A stretch of 64,000 nt of DNA from CAUZWH01 sp965224275 (GTDB taxonomy: Bacteria; Pseudomonadota; Alphaproteobacteria; SHVV01). The stretch is from NCBI GenBank assembly GCA_965224275.1, contig CBDCYR010000016.1, forward strand, positions 62,001 to 126,000, given 5' to 3'. Within the stretch, counting starts at the first letter, position 1, and every line of letters begins with the position of its first letter. Below the pieces are notes generated by a model. The model saw nothing but the letters and a program-made list of their open reading frames with translations, did not search any database and had not been told where the DNA came from. Shown here piece after piece: positions 43,917 through 52,206 of the stretch. A program made the translations under genes and the position numbers.

Positions 43917-44516
43917 GTGAGGGAGTTGGTCGACAAGACCGGCGCAATGATGCCGACTGGGACGACGCGTTGGTTACGCGAAGTCGCGGTGGGCCTCGCT
44001 ATTCTCGTTCTGATGGCCTGTGCGCCTATGGCGAGCGATGAGCCGGCATCAAGCGACGCCTCAACGTCAAGCGCGGCGGTCTCTGCACCGAGCGACGGGG
44101 GCACCAGTGAACGCCACGCCGGCTATTACTACCCACCCATCACATCTCGCGAACTTTATGAAAGCCGGGCGCGAATTCTCAAGGACACCGACCGCGACCG
44201 CCGGATTGGCTTCGTGACGGCAATTACCCGCCAGCAGTTCACGTTTGGCTACCCTCCCCAATACACGATGTATGCGAAGGGGGATGAGGCCGAAAAGCTG
44301 ATCATTGTCGCACTTGGCGATCAAAGCATCGCGACCATCTACCAAGCGCGCGCGCTGTTGGCGCAACTAACCGCAGTCGCCCGTGCCAGCGAGTTTTTCT
44401 CGGAACTTGGCGTCGAAACCTATTTCACCTTCTTCGATCTTGCCCGCATGTTGGGCTTCGCAAGGCTGACGATTTCGGACGGCAAGCACTTCACGCACCG
44501 GGTAGATATCGAGTAG
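43917..44516 (+). CDS. Putative lipoprotein of unknown function
   Basis: 199 residues from GTG 43917, seven bases after AGGGG; ATG starts at 43899 and 43947 are also in frame. A hydrophobic helix (LREVAVGLAILVLMAC) ends in the lipobox LMAC, so an N-terminally lipidated envelope protein is likely. After a serine/alanine linker comes a compact domain (about 75-199) with YYYPPITSRELYESRARIL and LGVETYFTFFDLARMLGF. I do not recognise a named family. Divergent from nadK. Confidence 0.65.
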   Translation: MRELVDKTGAMMPTGTTRWLREVAVGLAILVLMACAPMASDEPASSDASTSSAAVSAPSDGGTSERHAGYYYPPITSRELYESRARILKDTDRDRRIGFVTAITRQQFTFGYPPQYTMYAKGDEAEKLIIVALGDQSIATIYQARALLAQLTAVARASEFFSELGVETYFTFFDLARMLGFARLTISDGKHFTHRVDIE

Positions 44517-44542
44517 AGCCGGCGCTGATAACCTTCGTCGGA

Positions 44543-44830
44543 TTAGATTAGGTCTTCAAGGCGTCGTGCGCCGTGGAGAATACGAATGACCACAACGCCG
44601 TCGTCACCAATTCGGAAAAACACCAGATAGTTCCCATGGACTGCTTGTCGAACACCCTGCATGAGATCGTCTCTTCGCTGATACGCGTAGGGCCGTTCTG
44701 CGATGGCAGTGCATAGATCCAATAGCTGATCGATAAACGACACAGCACGCTGCGGATCACTGGCTGCGATAAAATCTCCGATCGTTTGGAGGTCGGCGAC
44801 CGCCTTGGGGCGTAGCTGATAGCCGCTCAA
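44543..44830 (-). CDS. ParE/RelE-type toxin
   Basis: 95 residues, the normal size. Features of the ParE/RelE superfamily are the start YQLRPKAVADLQTIGDFIAA, the RPYAYQRRDDLMQGVRQAVHGNYLVFFRI core and VVIRILHGARRLEDL at the end. ParE toxins poison DNA gyrase; RelE members cut mRNA at the ribosome. The start overlaps the antitoxin stop by four bases. Confidence 0.85.
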   Translation of the reverse strand: MSGYQLRPKAVADLQTIGDFIAASDPQRAVSFIDQLLDLCTAIAERPYAYQRRDDLMQGVRQAVHGNYLVFFRIGDDGVVVIRILHGARRLEDLI

Positions 44831-45105
44831 CTGCTTGGGTCGCTGGACATCGCCATGTATTTGTTGCGTAAGCGCCGAAGAGCGGCGTCGCCATCGACGG
44901 GGTCGCCGCTCGTTTCTCCCTCAAGGATAAGCTGACGTAATTCAGCTTCGTTCAGCGCGACCACGGTCCGCGACCGCCGCCAACGTCGGAGCGCTGCACG
45001 CACAACTTCGCTTGTGTTGGTGAACTCGCCTGCGGCGATCGCTTCCTTGATCTCGGCCACCATTTCCGATGGCAGTGAGATCGTAATTTTCTTAAGTGCG
45101 CTCAT
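44827..45105 (-). CDS. ParD/CopG-type antitoxin
   Basis: 92 residues from ATG 45105; an ATG 12 codons upstream would include the operator. The N-terminus KKITISLPSEMVAEIKEAIAAGEFTNTSEVVRAALRRW is a ribbon-helix-helix DNA-binding fold of the ParD type. The rest wraps the toxin. It is first in a two-gene unit and overlaps the toxin, which couples their translation. It likely represses its own promoter through the palindrome at 45117-45133. Confidence 0.85.
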   Translation of the reverse strand: MSALKKITISLPSEMVAEIKEAIAAGEFTNTSEVVRAALRRWRRSRTVVALNEAELRQLILEGETSGDPVDGDAALRRLRNKYMAMSSDPSS

Positions 45106-45116
45106 CGCCACAACTG

Positions 45117-45133
45117 GTATGAATATATCATAC
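45117..45133. promoter_or_regulatory. Palindromic operator upstream of the ParDE pair
   Basis: GTATGA and TCATAC flank a central ATATA, giving a near-perfect inverted repeat 12 bases before the antitoxin start codon. Size, symmetry and place match ribbon-helix-helix autoregulatory operators. Confidence 0.65.
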
Positions 45134-45210
45134 TTTTGCAAAGTTGCGAAGGCGTGCGACTCGTCTCAACCCTGTAGATGCGCCGGAATGTGGAAATTTG
45201 CGCCTTTTGG

Positions 45211-46200
45211 TCAACCGCCGGTGACGCTCATGTGGCGCGATACCGCCGGCATCTCCTGGCGACGGTCGATGATGAAGTCGTGCCCCTTGGGTTTGCGGGT
45301 GATGGCCTCGTCGATCGCGGCGTCGAGCAGCTCGTTGCTTTCGCTGGCGCGAAGGGGCGCGCGCAGATCGGCTAAGTCCTCTTGGCCGAGGCACATGTAG
45401 AGAGTTCCTGTGCAGGTGAGTCGCACGCGGTTACACAGCTCACAGAAATTGTGCGTCAGCGGCGTAATGAACCCAATTCTGCCGCCGGTCTCGGCGACCT
45501 CCATATAGCGCGCAGGTCCGCCGGTCTGATGGTTGCTGTCGGAAAGCGTCCACCGCTTGGCCAGCTCAGCGCGCACCAGCGAGAGCGGCAAGAAATGATC
45601 GGTGCGATCAACATCGACTTCGCCCAAGGGCATCGTTTCGATCAGCGTGAGATCGAAACTCTGCTCGCCGCACCATCGGATCAGGCGGTCGAACTCGTCA
45701 TCGTTCAGCCCGCGCAGCGCGACGGTATTGATTTTGATTTCAAGACCCGCAAGTTTTGCCGCCGCGATCCCGTCGAGCACCTGATCAAGCCGGCCCCAAC
45801 GGGTAATCGCACTGAACTTATCGGCGTCCAGCGTATCGAGAGACACATTGATGCGCTTGATGCCGCAGGCGTGTAGGTCGCGTGCGTGTTTCGCGAGCTG
45901 GCTGCCATTCGTGGTTAGCGTCAACTCATCGAGCGCGCCACTCTTAAGATGGCGACTGAGGCTCTCAATCAGGCCCATGACGTTGCGTCGAACCAGCGGT
46001 TCACCGCCGGTCAACCGGAGCTTGCGCACCCCCCTGGCGATGAAAACAGAGCATAGGCGGTCCAGTTCCTCGAGGCTGAGCACGTCGGATTTTGGCAAAA
46101 AGGTCATATCTTCCGCCATGCAATAGAAGCAGCGGAAGTCGCAACGGTCCGTAACCGATGCGCGCAAATAGGTTATCGCGCGTCCGAAAGGGTCGATCAT
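45211..46200 (-). CDS. moaA: GTP 3',8-cyclase MoaA
   Basis: 329 residues. The radical-SAM cluster is C20-x3-C24-x2-C27 in CDFRCFYCM. The second, substrate-binding [4Fe-4S] cluster near 255-275 is C-x2-C-x13-C in NFCELCNRVRLTC and MCLG. Conserved RLTGGEPLVR and the arginine-rich C-terminus are present, although the final GG typical of MoaA tails is seen as VTGG. It starts molybdopterin synthesis. Divergent from fdhD with a ModE-like palindrome between them. Confidence 0.95.
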   Translation of the reverse strand: MIDPFGRAITYLRASVTDRCDFRCFYCMAEDMTFLPKSDVLSLEELDRLCSVFIARGVRKLRLTGGEPLVRRNVMGLIESLSRHLKSGALDELTLTTNGSQLAKHARDLHACGIKRINVSLDTLDADKFSAITRWGRLDQVLDGIAAAKLAGLEIKINTVALRGLNDDEFDRLIRWCGEQSFDLTLIETMPLGEVDVDRTDHFLPLSLVRAELAKRWTLSDSNHQTGGPARYMEVAETGGRIGFITPLTHNFCELCNRVRLTCTGTLYMCLGQEDLADLRAPLRASESNELLDAAIDEAITRKPKGHDFIIDRRQEMPAVSRHMSVTGG

Positions 46201-46245
46201 GGAGCGTCCAGCCTGCTAAGAACTTCGCGTTGTTACCCTGTCAGC

Positions 46246-46267
46246 GTTATATTCGGTCGAATATAAC
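46246..46267. promoter_or_regulatory. Perfect 22-base palindrome resembling a ModE box
   Basis: Arms GTTATATTCG and CGAATATAAC are exact complements around a central GT. ModE of other Proteobacteria binds palindromes built on TATATA half-sites beginning GTTATAT. It lies 46 bases upstream of moaA and 106 bases upstream of fdhD, both molybdenum genes, and a ModE-type protein is encoded at 49062-49427. Confidence 0.7.
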
Positions 46268-46372
46268 AGAAGTCAATCGCCACGTGTCCGGCTTGTACCT
46301 AGGCTGGGGTCCGGGTTACGGCCGGGATCGGCGATTTGTTGGGAGCCGGTCGCATCCGCTATCGTCGGGAAC

Positions 46373-47272
46373 ATGAACGAGACGTCCGCGCCTAACGCGT
46401 TTGTCATTAAGCCGAATCCTTCGGATCCGCGCCTGGTTCATCGTGTGACCGGGGTCGATCACCGGGGCCAACCGATTGAAACCGCGGTCCCTGTTGAGCG
46501 GCCATTGACATTGTTCCTCAACAGCCAGGAGATCGTCACCGTCATGACGATCGGCGATTTCCCAGATTTCATTGCGGTTGGCTACCTGCTCAATCAAAAC
46601 ATGCTGCGCCGCGACGATGAAATCGTCGCGATCGACCACGACGACGATCTCGATGTCGTCGTGGTGCGAACCAAGCGTGAGACCGACTTCGAAGATAAGC
46701 TGCGGAAAAAGACGCTGACCTCTGGCTGTGCGCAGGGCACGGTATTCGGCGACGTCATGGAAGGATTCGAAACCATCCGGCTCGATCCGAATGCGGTGGT
46801 CCGCACCTCCTGGCTCTACGCATTGAGCAAAACGATTAACACCTGCCCCAGCATCTATCTCGAGGCGGGTGCGATCCATGGCTGCGTGTTGTGCGCCGAG
46901 GATCAGCCGCTGGTCTACATGGAGGATGTCGGCCGCCACAATGCGATCGACAAAATCGCCGGTTACATGTTCCTCAATGGCGTCGATCCGGCGGGCAAGC
47001 TTTTCTACACGACCGGGCGGCTGACCAGCGAAATGGTCATCAAATGCGTCCAGATGGAGATCCCAATTCTGATTTCGCGATCGGGGTTCACGGCCTGGGG
47101 TGTCGACCTCGCACGCCAGGCGGGGTTGACGTTGATCGGGCGGGCCAAGGGCAAACGATTCATCGTTCTCTCCGGCGAGACGCGTATCGTCTACGACGCC
47201 GATCCCGATCAGGTTCCCGAAGAGGCCGGTAAGATTCAGCGCAAAGCGAGTATCGCCGACGATGCCGCCTGA
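46373..47272 (+). CDS. fdhD: Formate dehydrogenase accessory sulfurtransferase FdhD
   Basis: 299 residues. FdhD moves sulfur to the bis-MGD cofactor of formate dehydrogenase. The active-site loop reads TLTSGCAQGT (C119). The E. coli CxxC pair is replaced by CAQG, so only one cysteine is seen, as in many homologues. EDVGRHNAIDKIAGY and TSEMVIKC are further signatures. It overlaps mobA by 11 bases and lies near the fds genes. Confidence 0.93.
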   Translation: MNETSAPNAFVIKPNPSDPRLVHRVTGVDHRGQPIETAVPVERPLTLFLNSQEIVTVMTIGDFPDFIAVGYLLNQNMLRRDDEIVAIDHDDDLDVVVVRTKRETDFEDKLRKKTLTSGCAQGTVFGDVMEGFETIRLDPNAVVRTSWLYALSKTINTCPSIYLEAGAIHGCVLCAEDQPLVYMEDVGRHNAIDKIAGYMFLNGVDPAGKLFYTTGRLTSEMVIKCVQMEIPILISRSGFTAWGVDLARQAGLTLIGRAKGKRFIVLSGETRIVYDADPDQVPEEAGKIQRKASIADDAA

Positions 47273-47897
47273 ACACGGGAGCGACGCCGTCGTCGGTCTG
47301 CTGCTCGCCGGCGGTCAGGCACGCCGCATGGGCGGTGGCGACAAGTGCCTGCGCGCAGTGGCCGGCGAGACCCTGCTAGCCCGCGCGATCGCACGAGCCC
47401 GGCCGCAAGTATCGTATCTACTGCTCAACGCGAACGGCGATCCCGGCCGTTTTGAGTCTTTCGGGCTGCCCGTGGTGCCCGACGTCATCGACGGCTTTGC
47501 AGGCCCGTTGGCAGGAGTTTTGAGCGGGTTGACGTGGCTAACGACCCGGCAGCCGGAAATGTCCTGGCTCGCGACGTTTCCTACCGATGCGCCGTTTTTC
47601 CCGGCCGATCTCGTCACGCGCATGCTCGCGGCGGCAACCGAGCGGGCCACCAAGGTTGTGTGTGCGGCATCCGGCGGTCGGTCGCATCCGGTGTTCGGTC
47701 TGTGGCATAGGTCGCTTAAGGACGATCTGGAGCGCGCCATGGTCGACCGCGGAATCCGAAAAATCGATGCGTGGACCGCAACCCATGGTCTCGTCGAAGT
47801 CAGTTACGACACTGATCCGGTCGATCCATTTTTTAACGCCAACCGGCCGCAGGACCTAGAGTCGGCGGCACGATTGCTGGCGCAAAGCACACCCTAG
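47262..47897 (+). CDS. mobA: Molybdenum cofactor guanylyltransferase MobA
   Basis: 211 residues. The nucleotide-binding motif LLAGGQARRMGGGDK lies near 11-25, followed by VPDVIDGFAGPLAGVLSGL and FPTDAPFFPADLV, which define MobA. It attaches GMP to molybdopterin to form MGD, needed by the nearby formate dehydrogenase. The start is inside fdhD. The TAG stop (47895-47897) is contained in the CTAG at the left end of the palindromic element. Confidence 0.93.
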   Translation: MPPEHGSDAVVGLLLAGGQARRMGGGDKCLRAVAGETLLARAIARARPQVSYLLLNANGDPGRFESFGLPVVPDVIDGFAGPLAGVLSGLTWLTTRQPEMSWLATFPTDAPFFPADLVTRMLAAATERATKVVCAASGGRSHPVFGLWHRSLKDDLERAMVDRGIRKIDAWTATHGLVEVSYDTDPVDPFFNANRPQDLESAARLLAQSTP

Positions 47898-48186
47898 TGG
47901 ATGGAATCCAACATATGGTACCCATACGATCGCGTATCCCGGTAGCTCGGCAGGAGGAAGCCCGCAGGCGATGCCCCAAGGGAACGTTGGGCATCGTCGA
48001 GGGGTTTCGACGCACCGGGGGACCGGGATACGCGACCCACAGGGCGGCTTGCCGAGTTCGCCGGCCGCGTTACGCGAAGCTTCCGATGCCCAACGGTCCC
48101 ATGGGGCATCGCCACGCTTCGCGCGCCTAACCGACAAACTCGGCAAGCCGTCGTATGGGTACCATATGTTGGATTTCATCCACTAG
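47894..48186. mobile_element. Palindromic MITE-like element, copy 2 (293 bp)
   Basis: Outer 36-base inverted arms (47894-47929 and 48151-48186) with one mismatch, both ending in CTAG. It is closely similar to copy 1 over its length; the difference is mostly a 12-base longer apex of the second inner hairpin. It separates two convergent genes, mobA and a zincin gene, and the end CTAG tetramers carry the stop codons of both. Removing one CTAG plus the element would leave two genes whose stop codons overlap in a single CTAG. Confidence 0.87.
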
Positions 48187-48947
48187 GATCCGGCTATCGC
48201 CGCCACGAAGACAAGCCACTCATCGGCAAGCGCGCGGAACGATTTTCCGAAGTGCTTGGTGTAGTCGTTTTGGTGACCGCGGTAGAAATTTTGGAATTTG
48301 GCGATGTCTCCGCCCAGGATTTCATCGATCAGGAACTGTACAAACGAGCCCGCGACGGCGTAGTGCATCGAGCGAGTACCGCGCGCATTGTCGTGGTCGA
48401 ATTCGAGAATCGTCCGCGTTACCGGAAAAACCCGGTGCCAGCCGCGGTTGCTCACAGTTCGGTGGAGATCGATATTGCCCGGGCCGAGGCGGTTCTCAAC
48501 CCACACGGCCAGACCTTCGACGTAGAAATGCGGCAGTCGATAAGTACTGCGAGAGAGGAAGTCCTGCGGCCGGGCGGTGTAGGTGTGGGCAATCTCGTGC
48601 CAAATAACGCCGTGGCCCCATGCCGACAGGTAATCGGTGGGGATCGTTATGCTCGACCGCCAACCTTCGGAAAGGCCGCCCGCTTTGTGGGCGACGATGG
48701 CGATGCTGTAGTGGCGTCTTGCCAGCTCGAAGCGGCGGCGAATTTCTTCATCGGCCTGGGTGATCGATTTTAGGATCGCCTCACGCTGTGGGTTCGAGGT
48801 TTGGTCTGGAAAGGTGACAACGATCCGGTCATCGACGACATGACGCTCGGCAAGTGCGGCGGGGCTGACGATCGTGTCGACCACCGCGATAACGATAAAG
48901 CCGAATGCAGCAAATCCGGCCCGGCCAATTTTCCCATTCCAGTCCAT
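48183..48947 (-). CDS. Putative zinc-dependent peptidase (gluzincin, HExxH)
   Basis: 254 residues. An N-terminal hydrophobic stretch (about 8-32) acts as a signal peptide or anchor. The metal motif WHEIAHTYT gives HExxH near 116-120, and the glutamate in VEGLAVWVE about 30 residues on would be the third ligand, as in peptidase MA-like proteins. No homologue is named with confidence. The TAG stop is at 48183-48185, inside the right-hand CTAG of the palindromic element. Confidence 0.72.
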   Translation of the reverse strand: MDWNGKIGRAGFAAFGFIVIAVVDTIVSPAALAERHVVDDRIVVTFPDQTSNPQREAILKSITQADEEIRRRFELARRHYSIAIVAHKAGGLSEGWRSSITIPTDYLSAWGHGVIWHEIAHTYTARPQDFLSRSTYRLPHFYVEGLAVWVENRLGPGNIDLHRTVSNRGWHRVFPVTRTILEFDHDNARGTRSMHYAVAGSFVQFLIDEILGGDIAKFQNFYRGHQNDYTKHFGKSFRALADEWLVFVAAIAGS

Positions 48948-49061
48948 TGCGGTCGATGACTACACAGTCAGGCTGATGCCGACAACACTATCGCGTGCAT
49001 CCGACTTGACACTCCACGCCATGACTCGTTTGATTCGTTATCGGCCACCAAACGGTCAGCG

Positions 49062-49427
49062 ATGGCGGACGCATCCCACGGCTATCAACCACAAGTTCGT
49101 ATCCTCTTCGGATCGGCAACCACGCTCGGACCCGGCAAGGCGCGGGTTCTCGAAACAATTTCGCAAACCGGCTCGATTTCTGCGACCGCTCGCGAATTGG
49201 GGATGTCGTATCGCCGCTGCTGGATGCTCGTTGATTCTCTGAATCGCTGCTTTTGCGAAGCGGTCATCACCACGGCGACCGGCGGTGCCAATGGCGGTGG
49301 TGCCGCGATAACCCCATTCGGCCGTGAGATCATCCGTCGCTATCGTGACATCGAGATCAAAGCCGCCCATTCGGTTCGCTCGGAGATCGACGAGCTGTGC
49401 GCTCTGATGATCGAGCCCGAGGCTTAG
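49062..49427 (+). CDS. modE: ModE-type transcriptional regulator (DNA-binding domain only)
   Basis: 121 residues. The winged-helix domain of ModE/LysR type is clear: LGPGKARVLETISQTGSISATARELGMSYRRCWMLVDSLN. The following GGANGGGAAITPFGREIIRRYRDIE is also ModE-like. The two MopI molybdate-binding domains of full-length ModE (about 260 residues) are missing. It would bind DNA alone, or respond to molybdate through another protein. Located between the fds operon and a peptidase gene, with the likely target site at 46246-46267. Confidence 0.82.
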   Translation: MADASHGYQPQVRILFGSATTLGPGKARVLETISQTGSISATARELGMSYRRCWMLVDSLNRCFCEAVITTATGGANGGGAAITPFGREIIRRYRDIEIKAAHSVRSEIDELCALMIEPEA

Positions 49428-49449
49428 CCGCCGGTGCCACCGGTGCTGT

Positions 49450-52206
49450 CTACTCGGCGGCGCGAGCTTGCGGCGGTTTGGCCATCCGAACGGCGCAATA
49501 TTTGAACTCGGGGATCTTGCCAAAGGGATCGAGGGCCGGATTGGTCAATAGGTTTGCGGCCGCTTCGACATAGCAAAACGGTATGAACACGACGCCGTCG
49601 GGAACGCCGCCATCGACGCGTGCGTAGAGCTCAACCGTGCCGCGCCGCGATTCGATGCGAACCCGATCGCCCGGCTTGATGCCGAGGCCGGTAAAATCGT
49701 TCGGAGAAAAATGCGCGGTTGCCTCCGGTTCGATCGAATCGAGAATATCCGCGCGACGTGTCATGGCGCCGGTGTGCCAATGCTCCAGCATGCGTCCCGT
49801 GGTCAGCACCATCGGGTAGTCGCTATCGGGTTGTTCATTGGGCGGAATAATGCCGGCTGGAACCAATTTGCCGCGCTTGGATGCGGTCGGAAATCCGTCG
49901 CCGAAAATGATCTCCTGTCCGGGATCATCGTCGCCGGCGCAGGGATAGGTCACCGAGCTATCGCGCATCAAACGATCCCAACCGATACCGCTTATCGAGG
50001 GCATACACTCGCGCATCTCCGCGAACACGTCGCGGGGATGGCTGTAGCGCCAATCAAGTCCGAGGCGCTTGGCGATCTCCTGAATGATCCACCAGTCCTG
50101 CCGGCAGTCGCCGGGTAGGTCGAGGGCGGTGCGGCCCATCTGCACCTGGCGGTTGGTATTGGTAACGGTGCCGTCCTTCTCCGGCCAGGCGGATGCCGGC
50201 AATACGACATCGGCGAACGCCGCTGTTTCGGTGAGGAACAGGTCCTGAACCACCAGGTGCTCGAGCTTGGCCAATGCTTCGCGAGCGTGGCGGAGGTTGG
50301 GATCCGACATCGCCGGGTTTTCACCCATGATGTAAAAGCCCTTGATGACGCCCTCGTGGACGGCGTCGGTGATTTCGACCACCGTCAATCCCGGGTTGGG
50401 ATCGAGCTCAGCCCCCCACAGGTCTTCGAATTGGGCCTTAATGTCGTTGTTCGCGACCGATTTGTAGTCCGGATAGAACATCGGGATGAGGCCGGAATCC
50501 GAGGCGCCCTGGACATTGTTTTGTCCCCGTAGCGGATGCAATCCGGAACCCGGTCGACCAATTTGGCCGCACATCAAAGCGAGGGAGATCAGGCAGCGCG
50601 CGTTATCAGTCCCGTGCGTGCTTTGGGCAATGCCCATGCCCCAAAAGATAATCGCTGCATTCGCGTTCGCGTATTTGCGCGCGACGATACGAATCTCCTC
50701 GGCCGAAATCCCACAGACTTTTTCCATTTCCTCCGGCGTGAACGCCTTGAGATGCTCCTTGAGCGTATCGAAGCCCTCGGTGAAACCCGCGACATAGTTC
50801 TGGTCGAACAGCTCCTCCTCGACGATCACATTCATCAAGCCGTTCAGCAGCGCGACATCGGTGCCACCGTTGAATTGCAGCATGTGTGTGGCGTGCCGCG
50901 ACATTGCTGATCCACGCGGATCCATAACGATCAGTTCTTTGCCGAGTTTGGCCTGGTTCTTGATGAACGTCGCTGCGACTGGATGATTAACGGTCGGGTT
51001 GGCGCCGATAATGACGATGACGTCGGAATCCTTGCACGCCGTAAACGGCGCCGTAACCGCACCGGAGTTAATCGTCTCCATCAGGGCGGCAACCGACGAG
51101 GCATGGCATAAGCGGGTGCAGTGATCGACGTTGTTGGTGCGGAACCCCGTGCGCACGAGCTTTTGAAACATGTAGGCTTCTTCGTTCGACCCCTTCGCCG
51201 ATCCGAAGCCGGCCAGCGACTGCGGTCCATCGTTGTCGCGCAACCGAGCAAGACCCGCAGCCGCGACATCGAGCGCCTCATCCCAACTGGCCTCGCGGAA
51301 ATGGGTGAGCGGATTGGCTGGATCAATTTCGTAAGCGGCTTCGCGGGCGACGCCTTCTTTGCGGATCAGAGGTTTCGTCAAGCGGTGCGCGTGGTTCACA
51401 TAGTCGAACCCGAACCGACCCTTGACGCACAGGCGGCCGTGATTGGCCGGTCCGTCTTCACGGCCTGTGACATGCAGGATTTTGTCATCCTTGATGCTGT
51501 AGGTGATCTGGCAGCCGACCCCGCAATACGGGCAGATACTATCGACCTTTTTGTCCGGTTCGATCTTGCCGACCTCGTCACCCGGCATCAGCGCCCCGGT
51601 GGGGCAAGCCTGGACGCATTCGCCGCAGGCAACACAGGTAGACTGGCCCATCGGATCGTCAAAATCGAAAACGATCTTCGAGTGGGTGCCGCGATGCGCC
51701 ATTCCGATGACGTCATTGACTTGAATTTCCCGGCACGCGCGGACGCACAAGTTGCAGTGGATGCAGGCGTCTAGATTAACGGCCATCGCCGGATGGCTGA
51801 GATCGGCGGCGACCTGGTCGTGACCGGGAAACCGGCTTTCGGCAACCTCGATCCGATCGGCCCACTGCCACAACCGTGACTTTGGGTCGTGGGCGCCGAC
51901 CCGCTCGGGTTGATCGGCAAGCAGCAGTTCGAAAACCAGCTTGCGGGATTTCTTGGCCCGTTCTGATGCGGTTCGGACGTCCATGCCGGCGGTTGGTTTA
52001 CGTATGCACGAAGCGGCGAGCACCCGCTCGCCCTCAATCTCGACCATGCAGGTACGGCAATTGCCGTCGGCGCGGTAGTCGCGTGCCGTCGACCAGCACA
52101 GGTGCGGAATCTCGACCCCCTCCCGGTCCGCGACTTGCCAAATGGTTTCGTCGGCCGCCGCGGTAACTTCTTTGCCATCGAGCGTAAAGCTAATGCCGTC
52201 GCTCAT
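49450..52206 (-). CDS. fdsA: NAD-dependent formate dehydrogenase, catalytic molybdenum subunit
   Basis: 918 residues from ATG 52206, which overlaps the upstream stop (ATGA) and has GGAGGAAATCGG before it. The N-terminal [2Fe-2S] segment reads CWSTARDYRADGNC plus CMVE. Two ferredoxin [4Fe-4S] motifs (CIHCNLCVRAC, CVACGECVQAC) and the CPYCGVGC motif follow. In the molybdenum domain the ligand position is cysteine (DHCTRLCHAS), not selenocysteine. It oxidises formate to CO2 and passes electrons to the FdsGB part. fdsC/D-like small subunits are not seen. Confidence 0.93.
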   Translation of the reverse strand: MSDGISFTLDGKEVTAAADETIWQVADREGVEIPHLCWSTARDYRADGNCRTCMVEIEGERVLAASCIRKPTAGMDVRTASERAKKSRKLVFELLLADQPERVGAHDPKSRLWQWADRIEVAESRFPGHDQVAADLSHPAMAVNLDACIHCNLCVRACREIQVNDVIGMAHRGTHSKIVFDFDDPMGQSTCVACGECVQACPTGALMPGDEVGKIEPDKKVDSICPYCGVGCQITYSIKDDKILHVTGREDGPANHGRLCVKGRFGFDYVNHAHRLTKPLIRKEGVAREAAYEIDPANPLTHFREASWDEALDVAAAGLARLRDNDGPQSLAGFGSAKGSNEEAYMFQKLVRTGFRTNNVDHCTRLCHASSVAALMETINSGAVTAPFTACKDSDVIVIIGANPTVNHPVAATFIKNQAKLGKELIVMDPRGSAMSRHATHMLQFNGGTDVALLNGLMNVIVEEELFDQNYVAGFTEGFDTLKEHLKAFTPEEMEKVCGISAEEIRIVARKYANANAAIIFWGMGIAQSTHGTDNARCLISLALMCGQIGRPGSGLHPLRGQNNVQGASDSGLIPMFYPDYKSVANNDIKAQFEDLWGAELDPNPGLTVVEITDAVHEGVIKGFYIMGENPAMSDPNLRHAREALAKLEHLVVQDLFLTETAAFADVVLPASAWPEKDGTVTNTNRQVQMGRTALDLPGDCRQDWWIIQEIAKRLGLDWRYSHPRDVFAEMRECMPSISGIGWDRLMRDSSVTYPCAGDDDPGQEIIFGDGFPTASKRGKLVPAGIIPPNEQPDSDYPMVLTTGRMLEHWHTGAMTRRADILDSIEPEATAHFSPNDFTGLGIKPGDRVRIESRRGTVELYARVDGGVPDGVVFIPFCYVEAAANLLTNPALDPFGKIPEFKYCAVRMAKPPQARAAE

